From assembly GCA_014380825.1 (NCBI GenBank), contig JACMJD010000336.1, forward strand, positions 1 through 6,225: DNA of 6,225 nucleotides, in the 5' to 3' direction. The notes beneath the pieces are model-generated. The model saw only the letters and a program-made list of their open reading frames with translations, was not told the DNA's origin and ran no database searches. The stretch comes from Phycisphaerae bacterium (GTDB lineage: Bacteria > Planctomycetota > Phycisphaerae > Tepidisphaerales > Tepidisphaeraceae). The translations under genes were made by a program, and so were the position numbers. Positions 1 through 5,059 of this stretch are shown here, piece by piece. Each line of letters opens with the position of its first letter. Position 1 is the stretch's first letter.

Positions 1-111
1 AACCATCGGTGTGAAACCATCGAGGAATTGATGGGCGAAGCCGTTCACTACCTGATGAGCCACAACCGAAAGATGCAATTGCGAGTTCGACAATTACGAA
101 CGGCTATTTAG
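1..111 (+). CDS. C-terminal end of an unidentified protein (5' truncated)
   Basis: Frame 1 is open from the window edge to a TAG stop at 109-111, giving the last 36 residues of a protein that begins outside the window. The tail reads as one or two amphipathic, basic helices (ETIEELMGEAVHYLMSHNRK, then a short Arg/Gln-rich end). Such a tail resembles the last helix of many GT4-type glycosyltransferases, which would suit the membrane glycosyltransferase gene starting 24 nt later, but 36 residues are too few to assign a family. Same-strand order and the short gap suggest co-transcription with the next gene. The octamer AACCATCG occurs at 1-8 and 15-22, probably by chance. That this is a real coding end is likely; its function is unknown. 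Confidence 0.5.
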   Translation, partial: NHRCETIEELMGEAVHYLMSHNRKMQLRVRQLRTAI

Positions 112-137
112 ATCCTTCGCGGAGTACCGCTCAGGAT
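112..137. repeat. Interrupted palindrome at the gene junction, overlapping the next start codon
   Basis: ATCCT (112-116) pairs with AGGAT (133-137); a TC/TC mismatch follows, then GCGG (119-122) pairs with CCGC (127-130) around an AGTA loop. The right side ends in TCAGGATGACA, which I recognise from memory as the end of a short palindromic repeat common in environmental bacterial genomes (translated forms such as SFAALRMT). The element begins right after the upstream TAG stop and supplies the ATG of the next gene (136-138). GGAG at 121-124, 11 nt before that ATG, could act as Shine-Dalgarno but sits partly in the stem. Pairing is seen directly; membership of a mobile repeat family is inference. 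Confidence 0.6.
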
Positions 138-1752
138 GACACGGTTTTCTACGCTTCGAACACTTTTCAAACGTGCGCCGCTGATCGCGTTTGTCACGTC
201 GATCCTCGTTTGCGCGATCACCGCACTGCTCGCGCCGTTGCCCGCGCCGCAGTTCCACGATGAGTTTTCCTATCTGCTGGCGGGCGACACGTTCGCGCGA
301 GCAAGGTTGACCAACTCAACGCATCCGCTGTGGGAATTCTTCGAGACGTTTCAGGTTCTTCATCACCCGACGTACGCGAGCAAGTACCCGCCTGCACAGG
401 GAATGTTTCTGGCGCTGGGACAACTGATCGTCGGCGAGCCGATCGTCGGCGTGTGGATCAGCACGGCGCTGGCGTGCGCCGCGATCGCGTGGATGGCGGG
501 CGCGGTGCTGCCGCGCACGTGGGCGATGCTCTGTGGCATTCTTGCCGCGACGCATCCGCAGGTCCTCGATTGGAACTGGAGCTATTGGGGCGGATCGGTC
601 GCGCTACTCGGCGGAGCGCTGCTGATCGGCGCGACGCTGCGCCTGCGTCGTCGCGCATCGTGGAAGGATGCCGCGATCGCGGGAATCGCGATTTCCATCC
701 TCGCGAACTCGCGACCGCTGGAAGGCGCGATTCTTTCGGTGACGTGCGTGGGGTGGATGGCGCTCACGCCGCTTGCGGCGTCGCAGATCAGGCGATTCAC
801 ATCTATCGATCTGCGACGCCGCAAGCGGCAGGTCATCGGTGCGATCACGCTGGTACTCGCGATCAACTTCGCGTGGATGGGTTATTACAACTGGCGCGTG
901 ACCGGAAGCGCCACGACGCTTCCCTATTCGCTATACGAGAAACAGTACGCCCCGACGCGCCCGCTCGCGTGGTTGCCTCCACCAACTTCTCAACCGACTT
1001 ACCGCCACAGCGCGATGCGGGAGTTCTATTTGAACTGGGAGTTACCGAATTATCTTCGACAGCGTTCGCTCGGCGGATTCGTCGAGGCATCGCTTGGCAA
1101 ACTCTGGGACTTCGCGAGAGGTTTCGGACGCGCACCAACGCTCGCGCTCGCATTCATCGGGCCCCCGTTTGTGTTGCGACGATGGAAGTGGACGCGTATC
1201 GGTTTGCTCATCGTCGTTGTGTGTCTGCTCAACTCGCTCCCCGTGCTCACTTATTTTCCACACTACAGCGCACCGGTCGCACCCCTGATATTCCTCCTCT
1301 TCGCCACTTGCCTGTCCCGAGTTTGGTCGAGGGTCCTGTCCCGAGCTTGGTCGAGGGGCGGTTTCGCAATTCGACAGCGCTGGACATTACCTGGACGCGT
1401 TCTCGTCGCGCTCATCCTGCTCGGGCAATCGGTCGCGCTCGTGCATTGGATCATCCGTCGCGCGAATACCGACGCGACCAGTTGGAACTTTCTGCGACAA
1501 GCATTCGTCGACGAGCAGACCCGGGGAGATAGAAAAGTCCTCGTCTTCGTCCGCGCCGATCCCGGTTACTACGTTCACAATGAATACGTCTACAACTCCC
1601 CCGACATCAATAACGCGCCGGTCGTTTGGGCGCGTGACATGGGTTACGCCCGCAATCGTGATCTAATCGACTACTACGTTCAGCGCGGCGCGCGCGAGCT
1701 GATGCTTTTGGACAACGGCCGGCAGTTAATTCCGTATAATGAAACGAAATAA
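136..1752 (+). CDS. ArnT/PMT-like GT-C membrane glycosyltransferase
   Basis: A 538-residue polytopic inner-membrane protein with about 10-11 hydrophobic segments (near 14-34, 95-121, 128-142, 151-168, 178-191, 195-212, 233-250, 333-347, 353-373, 377-392, 419-440) and a soluble C-terminal domain of about 100 residues. The HDEFSYLLAGDTFA segment (41-54) places an acidic DE pair in the first periplasmic loop, where GT-C enzymes such as ArnT and protein O-mannosyltransferases keep their catalytic Asp. SKYPPAQG (82-89) and FPHYSAPVAPL (374-384) also look typical of this uncharacterised ArnT-like group. The family generally moves a sugar from a polyprenyl-phosphate donor to lipid or protein on the periplasmic side; the acceptor here is unknown. 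No other ATG lies upstream of the DE motif, so the start at 136 is preferred although it lies in a palindromic repeat. Residues 211-233 and 393-408 are encoded by repeats. It sits 20 nt before the radical SAM gene. Confidence 0.8.
   Translation: MTRFSTLRTLFKRAPLIAFVTSILVCAITALLAPLPAPQFHDEFSYLLAGDTFARARLTNSTHPLWEFFETFQVLHHPTYASKYPPAQGMFLALGQLIVGEPIVGVWISTALACAAIAWMAGAVLPRTWAMLCGILAATHPQVLDWNWSYWGGSVALLGGALLIGATLRLRRRASWKDAAIAGIAISILANSRPLEGAILSVTCVGWMALTPLAASQIRRFTSIDLRRRKRQVIGAITLVLAINFAWMGYYNWRVTGSATTLPYSLYEKQYAPTRPLAWLPPPTSQPTYRHSAMREFYLNWELPNYLRQRSLGGFVEASLGKLWDFARGFGRAPTLALAFIGPPFVLRRWKWTRIGLLIVVVCLLNSLPVLTYFPHYSAPVAPLIFLLFATCLSRVWSRVLSRAWSRGGFAIRQRWTLPGRVLVALILLGQSVALVHWIIRRANTDATSWNFLRQAFVDEQTRGDRKVLVFVRADPGYYVHNEYVYNSPDINNAPVVWARDMGYARNRDLIDYYVQRGARELMLLDNGRQLIPYNETK
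768..829. repeat. 22-bp perfect inverted repeat inside the glycosyltransferase gene
   Basis: The arm at 768-789 is the exact reverse complement of 808-829, separated by an 18-nt loop (790-807). Each arm carries at its outer end a smaller self-complementary 12-mer, GCCGCTTGCGGC at 768-779 and GCCGCAAGCGGC at 818-829. On the left this extends to the 16-mer ACGCCGCTTGCGGCGT at 766-781. The nested design resembles paired REP-type palindromes in head-to-head orientation. It is translated in frame as roughly residues 211-233 (PLAASQIRRF ... DLRRRKRQ), a basic stretch between two membrane segments, probably a cytoplasmic loop. A 22-bp perfect arm is far beyond chance in 6 kb. Confidence 0.85.
1311..1357. 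repeat. Tandem pair of 23-bp imperfect-palindrome repeats in coding sequence
   Basis: Two copies, 1311-1333 and 1335-1357, differ at one base (T/C) and have a 24-nt period. Each begins CCTGTCCCGAG and ends TGGTCGAGGG, forming a weak hairpin (CCCGA with TC-G-GG, GA bulged). The +2-shifted frame reads PVPSLVEG twice, a signature I associate from memory with the widespread family whose best-known form is CCTGAGC...GTCGAAGG. In the glycosyltransferase frame it adds two octapeptides, LSRVWSRV and LSRAWSRG (residues 393-408), just after a membrane segment. The period of 8 codons keeps the frame. Confidence 0.8.
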
Positions 1753-1772
1753 CCCCAAGACCGAAACACACT

Positions 1773-3335
1773 GTGTCTGAAATCGTCCTCACCACCTTCA
1801 ACGCCCGCTACGCGCACGCATCGTTCGGGCTGCGCTATCTGCACGCGAATCTGCGCAGGTTGCGCGATTTCGCGACGATTCTCGAATTTGAGATCAACAC
1901 CAAGCCGATTGATGCGATCGAGCGAATTCTCGCTCTTGACCCGCGCATCGTCGGCGTGGGCGTTTACATCTGGAACGCGCTGGAGTCGCTACAGCTTGTC
2001 GCGGAACTCAAGCGGATTCGTCCGGATATCACGATCGTCATCGGTGGACCGGAGGTGAGCTACGAAGTCGAGCAGCAGGAAATCTGTCGAATCGCCGATT
2101 ACGTGATTTGTGGAGAAGCGGATATCGCGTTCGCGAATCTGTGCGAGCAGATTCTGTCGAATCGGCGTCCGCTGATGCGGGTGATTCATGCGGAGCTTCC
2201 GCAGTTTGAAACGAAGGACATGCAGGCTGAAGCCTGCACGCCGGTGGAGCTTCCGTATCACCTCTACAGTGACGACGACGTCGCGCATCGGGTGATCTAC
2301 GTCGAAGCCTCGCGCGGGTGTCCGTTCAAATGTGAGTTTTGTCTCTCCTCTCTGGATGTTCCCGTGCGAAACGTTCCGCTGGATTCGTTTCTCGCCGCGA
2401 TGCAGCAGTTGCTCGATCGGGGCGTGAATCATTTCAAGTTCGTCGATCGCACGTTCAACCTGAATCTGAACATCGGCCGCTCGATCCTCGAATTCTTTTT
2501 GCAGCGGTATCGGCCGGGAATGTTTTTGCACTTTGAGATGATTCCGGATCGGTTGCCCGATCCCCTGCGGACGCCGATCAAAGCGTTTCCCGATGGCGCG
2601 CTGCAATTCGAGGTGGGCGTGCAGACGTTTAACGATGCGGTTGCGCACCTCATCAGCCGTCGACAGGACAACGCGAAGGTGGAACAAAACCTCACATGGC
2701 TGCGAAATGAAACCGGCGTACACGTGCACGCGGATCTGATCGTCGGGTTGCCCGGCGAGACAATCGAAAGCTTCGGCCGCGGGTTCGATCGGCTCATCGC
2801 GCTTCGGCCGCAGGAGATTCAGGTCGGGATGCTCAAGTGCCTTCGCGGCACGCCGATCGTGCGGCACGATGAACCGTGGGGCATGGTTTACAGCCCGCAT
2901 CCGCCGTACGAAATACTGCAGACGAAGCTGATCGATTTCGCCGCGATGCAGCGCATGCGACGCTTCGCGCGATACTGGGATTTGATCGCCAACAGCGGGA
3001 ACTTCGTCCAGACGACACCACTGATCTGGCGCGACGCGTCAGCATTCGAATCATTCGCCAAACTGAGCGAATGGCTGCACGCCCAGCTCGGCCAGACACA
3101 CGCGATCGCGCTGCCCCGGCTCGCCGAGCGCGTGTTTACTTATTTGTGCGAACAGGGCGGCCTTGATCGTCATTCGACCGCACAAATCCTCTGGGCGGAT
3201 TACAGCCGCGGGGCGCGGCGCGATGTGCCGGAGTTTCTACGCGCGCTCGTCGTCGCTCCGGATCGACGAACGCGCCTGGCGGCGCCGAAAAACATTCCGC
3301 GCCGCCAGGCGCGACATCAGATCAAACCACTCTAG
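1773..3335 (+). CDS. B12-binding-type radical SAM protein, DUF4080 family
   Basis: A 520-residue class B-like radical SAM enzyme of unknown reaction, presumably cytoplasmic. Residues 1-140 form the Rossmann-like B12-binding-type domain (IVGVGVYIWN 59-68, VIGGPEVSYE 89-98, VICGEAD 111-117). I see no DxHxxG cobalamin-ligand motif, so cobalamin, if bound, would not be held by that His. The radical SAM barrel follows, with the 4Fe-4S cluster motif CPFKCEFC (C183, C187, C190) and barrel strands QFEVGVQTF (278-286) and ADLIVGLPGET (320-330). The C-terminal region from about 345 (GMLKCLRGTPI 352-362, closing RQARH 511-515) looks like DUF4080. The start is GTG with no convincing Shine-Dalgarno, chosen because the family opens directly with a LTTxNARYxHxS-type strand (here LTTFNARYAHAS, residues 6-17). 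It lies 20 nt after the glycosyltransferase gene, likely the same operon. Two palindromic repeats lie inside it (residues 150-156 and 500-514). Confidence 0.88.
   Translation: MSEIVLTTFNARYAHASFGLRYLHANLRRLRDFATILEFEINTKPIDAIERILALDPRIVGVGVYIWNALESLQLVAELKRIRPDITIVIGGPEVSYEVEQQEICRIADYVICGEADIAFANLCEQILSNRRPLMRVIHAELPQFETKDMQAEACTPVELPYHLYSDDDVAHRVIYVEASRGCPFKCEFCLSSLDVPVRNVPLDSFLAAMQQLLDRGVNHFKFVDRTFNLNLNIGRSILEFFLQRYRPGMFLHFEMIPDRLPDPLRTPIKAFPDGALQFEVGVQTFNDAVAHLISRRQDNAKVEQNLTWLRNETGVHVHADLIVGLPGETIESFGRGFDRLIALRPQEIQVGMLKCLRGTPIVRHDEPWGMVYSPHPPYEILQTKLIDFAAMQRMRRFARYWDLIANSGNFVQTTPLIWRDASAFESFAKLSEWLHAQLGQTHAIALPRLAERVFTYLCEQGGLDRHSTAQILWADYSRGARRDVPEFLRALVVAPDRRTRLAAPKNIPRRQARHQIKPL
2221..2238. 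repeat. 18-nt palindrome in the radical SAM interdomain linker
   Basis: TGCAGGCT (2221-2228) and AGCCTGCA (2231-2238) are perfect reverse complements around GA. The CAGGCTGAAGCCTG core matches a short palindromic repeat I recall as frequent in Acidobacteriota and other environmental genomes. It encodes MQAEACT (residues 150-156), in the linker between the B12-type domain and the radical SAM barrel, where an extra few residues would be tolerated. The short length allows coincidence, so the repeat-family call is moderate. Confidence 0.6.
3271..3313. repeat. 15-bp perfect inverted repeat at the 3' end of the radical SAM gene
   Basis: CGCGCCTGGCGGCGC (3271-3285) is perfectly reverse-complementary to 3299-3313, with a 13-nt loop (CGAAAAACATTCC). 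It is translated as residues 500-514 (TRLAAPKNIPRRQAR) and ends 19 nt before the stop codon. It would form a very stable GC-rich hairpin in mRNA from either strand. No T-run follows on either side, so it is not a classical intrinsic terminator. Its place at the boundary of two convergent genes suggests 3'-end protection or blocking of read-through, or a mobile palindrome inserted at a tolerant C-terminus. Confidence 0.85.
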
Positions 3336-3354
3336 AAAGCCGGCTGGTCCCGGC
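3336..3354 (-). terminator. Possible weak intrinsic terminator of the beta-barrel gene
   Basis: On the - strand, 18 nt past the beta-barrel stop, GCCGG (3354-3350) pairs with CCGGC (3343-3339) around a 6-nt loop and is followed by TTTCT. The stem is only 5 bp and the T-run short and interrupted, so it is a weak candidate. On the + strand there is no T-run after it, so it would not terminate the radical SAM transcript in this way. Confidence 0.3.
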
Positions 3355-3371
3355 CTCGAAGAAGCTGGTTC

Positions 3372-3896
3372 TTAGAACTTAAAGCCGATGCCCAGTCCGT
3401 ATAGGAACTGGCCATCACTAAACGCTTCGTTAAGGTCGTCGCTGTCGCCGCTATCGAAGAAGAACTGATACTCGACCGACAGGAAGATGAACGTTGACTG
3501 GTTCACGAAGTATTTCACGCCACCTTCCGGCCCGCCTTCAAACGTATCGTTCACGGAGTCGCCGTAGACGTAGCCGATGTTCGCACCGATGTAAGGTACG
3601 AACTGGCCGAGGTTGAAGTTGTAGTCAACCGCGATGCGGGTCGAGCCGTTGAGATTTCCGCCACTGACGCCGCGATCGTTGTAGCCGATCGACTGCCGCA
3701 GCGCGATTTCGAATTCATCAGTCAGGAAGTAGCCAAGACTTCCGCCGACGCTGAAGTTGGTTCCATCGAAGTCCGGCCCGTTGGCGCCCGAGCCGTTGAG
3801 CGTCAGTTCCCAGTCACCCTGTTTGAACTGCGCCTGCGCCATCGCCGGCACCAGCAGCAGGGCCAACATCGGTACGATCCACATTCGCTTGGTCAT
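3372..3896 (-). CDS. Small outer-membrane beta-barrel protein
   Basis: A 174-residue precursor with a clear Sec signal peptide: basic start MTKR, hydrophobic core WIVPMLALLLVPAMA, and cleavage probably after AQA (residue 22). The mature part of about 152 residues alternates polar and aromatic/hydrophobic residues (for example WELTLNGSG, FSVGGSLGYFL, FVPYIGANIGYVYG, STFIFLSVEYQFFF, FLYGLGIGFKF). It ends in Phe, the usual C-terminal outer-membrane signature read by the BAM complex. The size fits an 8-stranded barrel of the OmpA/OmpW/OMP_b-brl type; it lacks a peptidoglycan-binding domain. Acidic turns (DSGDSDDLNE 148-157) probably form loops. AAGGAG six nt before the ATG fixes the start. It lies 135 nt downstream of purQ on the same strand, so it may share read-through but probably has its own promoter. 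Pore, adhesin or structural roles cannot be told apart. Confidence 0.8.
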   Translation of the reverse strand: MTKRMWIVPMLALLLVPAMAQAQFKQGDWELTLNGSGANGPDFDGTNFSVGGSLGYFLTDEFEIALRQSIGYNDRGVSGGNLNGSTRIAVDYNFNLGQFVPYIGANIGYVYGDSVNDTFEGGPEGGVKYFVNQSTFIFLSVEYQFFFDSGDSDDLNEAFSDGQFLYGLGIGFKF

Positions 3897-4031
3897 TGAG
3901 ATCTCCTTCTTTCGTTTTCAGAAATGAACGCCCACTCGAGCGTCGGCGTGACGGTAGTGTCCGACGCGACAAATGGGAATGAGAATTTTTGGCAGTCTAG
4001 CCAGAAGATGCGGCCTGAGCGGTCCAGTGAG
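3897..4031 (-). other. 135-nt leader between purQ and the beta-barrel gene
   Basis: It contains the Shine-Dalgarno and a 7-bp inverted repeat, GCGTCGG (3940-3946) with CCGACGC (3961-3967), around a 14-nt loop. This could be a 5' UTR hairpin but is of a size that occurs by chance. I could not place a convincing -35/-10 pair; TAGACT on the - strand near 3994-3999 is the nearest -10-like hexamer. Confidence 0.35.
3903..3908 (-). promoter_or_regulatory. Shine-Dalgarno of the beta-barrel gene
   Basis: Reverse strand AAGGAG, within AGAAGGAGAT, lies 6 nt before the ATG at 3896. It is the strongest ribosome binding site in the window and suggests high translation, as expected for an abundant outer-membrane protein. 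Neighbouring genes have weak or no such site. Confidence 0.75.
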
Positions 4032-4859
4032 CTAAACTCCCGTGCCAACCGCGGCCGCCGCATGGGCGACACCGCGGTGGAAAATATGGAGCCCCGCTCC
4101 GGCGTTAACCTCTGCATTTTCAAACAGTTGAGACGTGCGCGAGGGGTGTTGGAACGCCTCGAGATATCGCTCGGGGTGCGGCATCAATCCGAAAGTGAGA
4201 CCCGATTCATCGCAGATTCCAGCCACGTCATCCGCGCTGCCGTTGGGGTTATCAGGAAATTCGGCAAGCGCCGGCAAGCCATTGGGTTTGGCATAGATCA
4301 GCGCGATCTGATCATTTTGCTTGATCGCCTGCCGCACGTCGTCATCCGCGAAAGTAAACTTCCCTTCGCCATGCGCGACCGGCAGATCAAGCGGCTCCAG
4401 GCCGGCGGTCCAGATACACTTCTGCGACAGGGGATTCAGATGAATCCATCGATCGACGAACCGCCCGCAGTCGTTGTTCGTCAGCGTGCAAAGCTGTCCG
4501 GAACGTCCGTTGCCCGATCGGCGCATGATTGGGCCGGGCAATAGATCGGTTTTCACCAATACTTGAAAGCCGTTACAGATTCCGATGATCGGTTTTCCCG
4601 CCGCAACAAAATCGCGCAGCGGCTCGTACAGGTGATGCGAAAGCTGCCTGGCGAGAATTTTCCCCGCCGCGATATCGTCGCCGTAGCTGAAACCGCCGGG
4701 GATCGCCAGGATCTGAAAATCGCGCAACGCCGCGGGCTTTTCCAGCAGTCGGTTCATATGAACCGGAACGCTGATCGCGCCCGCACGCTCGAAGGCGTAG
4801 GCGGTCTCGTGGTCGCAGTTCGCGCCAGCACTGCGAAGAATCAGGGCCTGGGGCTTCAT
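4032..4859 (-). CDS. purQ: PurQ, FGAM synthase glutaminase subunit
   Basis: A 275-residue class I glutamine amidotransferase that hydrolyses glutamine and passes ammonia to PurL, which converts formylglycinamide ribonucleotide to FGAM in de novo purine synthesis (cytoplasm). Motifs: ILRSAGANCDHET at 7-19, PGGFSYGDD at 54-62, nucleophile Cys95 in GICNGFQVL, PVAHGEGKF at 160-168, and the His228/Glu230 pair in GLMPHPERYL. It is longer than the ~225-residue PurQ of Bacillus because of the extended middle (about 105-160) and tail, a form I associate with Planctomycetota. I start at ATG 4857-4859 because MKPQALILRSAG begins the fold; ATG 4860-4862 is equally possible, and an upstream GTG (4896-4898) would add 13 residues overlapping tandem repeats. 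No clear Shine-Dalgarno. purL and purS are not in the window, so the gene stands alone here. The beta-barrel gene follows on the same strand. Confidence 0.92.
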   Translation of the reverse strand: MKPQALILRSAGANCDHETAYAFERAGAISVPVHMNRLLEKPAALRDFQILAIPGGFSYGDDIAAGKILARQLSHHLYEPLRDFVAAGKPIIGICNGFQVLVKTDLLPGPIMRRSGNGRSGQLCTLTNNDCGRFVDRWIHLNPLSQKCIWTAGLEPLDLPVAHGEGKFTFADDDVRQAIKQNDQIALIYAKPNGLPALAEFPDNPNGSADDVAGICDESGLTFGLMPHPERYLEAFQHPSRTSQLFENAEVNAGAGLHIFHRGVAHAAAAVGTGV

Positions 4860-4885
4860 CATGAATAGTTTAGTCGCGAAAGAGG

Positions 4886-4937
4886 TTATCTCCCACACTT
4901 TATCTCCCAGACCTTATCTCTCAGACTTTATCTCCCC
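4886..4937. repeat. 14-bp tandem repeat, 3.7 copies
   Basis: Units at 4886-4899, 4900-4913 and 4914-4927 plus a partial unit at 4928-4937 follow TTATCTCCCAGACC with one to three changes each. On the purQ strand every unit reads (G/A)GAGATAA, so an unstructured purine-rich array lies 27-78 nt before the purQ start, probably in its promoter or leader. It also lies directly upstream of the TATAAT box facing pilT. The regular spacing could suit phased protein binding (14 bp is not a helical multiple) or slippage-driven length variation. Confidence 0.85.
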
Positions 4938-4955
4938 GGGCCGCCGCCGACGCGG

Positions 4956-4961
4956 TATAAT
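4956..4961 (+). promoter_or_regulatory. -10 box (TATAAT) upstream of the pilT-like gene
   Basis: A perfect TATAAT in GC-rich surroundings, 98 nt before the PilT-type start codon. The -35 region 17 nt upstream (around 4933-4938, CCCCGG) does not match TTGACA, so it would need an activator or a different sigma contact. The tandem repeat ends just upstream of it and could hold that activator. The predicted 5' leader of about 90 nt contains the direct repeat CACACCGG at 4992-4999 and 5006-5013. Confidence 0.5.
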
Positions 4962-4991
4962 TCGCAGCCGCGAGATGCATCGCGCGCGCTG

Positions 4992-5013
4992 CACACCGGC
5001 TTATACACACCGG
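4992..5013. repeat. 8-bp direct repeat in the pilT leader
   Basis: CACACCGG occurs at 4992-4999 and 5006-5013, so the copies start 14 nt apart, the same spacing as the upstream tandem array. It may be an operator pair or chance. Confidence 0.4.
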
Positions 5014-5042
5014 GGAATCTTCGACACCGCTGACCATTACAC

Positions 5043-5052
5043 CCTCGCGAGG
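5043..5052. promoter_or_regulatory. Palindrome overlapping the pilT Shine-Dalgarno
   Basis: CCTCGCGAGG is a perfect 10-bp palindrome whose last bases form the GAGG Shine-Dalgarno (5049-5052), 7 nt before the ATG at 5060. The Shine-Dalgarno supports the chosen start. Whether the palindrome matters for control is unknown. Confidence 0.5.
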
Positions 5053-5059
5053 CGAAGTT

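Noticed and set aside
629..656. 8-bp inverted repeat GCGCGACG/CGTCGCGC with a 12-nt loop.
   Set aside because: About two such 8-bp pairs with loops up to 20 nt are expected by chance in this length, more in GC-rich codons such as these Arg runs.
330..1532. A 400-codon open frame on the + strand overlapping the glycosyltransferase.
   Set aside because: It is Arg/Ala/His-rich with no hydrophobic or family pattern, as expected from a shifted frame of a GC-rich gene; only its PVPSLVEG repeats are informative, and they come from the DNA repeat.
2135..2154. 7-bp inverted repeat GAATCTG/CAGATTC with a 6-nt loop.
   Set aside because: Several of this size are expected by chance; there is no likeness to the other repeats.
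2546..2563. 7-bp hairpin GGATCGG-TTGC-CCGATCC in the radical SAM gene.
   Set aside because: Within chance expectation; the encoded PDRLPDP suits the domain and needs no insertion.
1989..2900. A 303-codon open frame on the - strand opposite the radical SAM gene.
   Set aside because: The + strand product has clear family motifs; the antisense product is a low-complexity charged shadow.
3963..4039. A tRNA-like stretch on the - strand (GGGAGTTTAGCTCACTGGA resembles acceptor plus D-arm).
   Set aside because: There is no T-arm consensus (GTTCRANYC), no matching 3' acceptor strand and no anticodon stem; the start overlaps the purQ stop codon.
4860..4898. N-terminal extension of PurQ by 13 residues from a GTG start at 4898.
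   Set aside because: The extension runs into the tandem repeat, has no family likeness, and the fold starts at the ATG pair 4857-4862.
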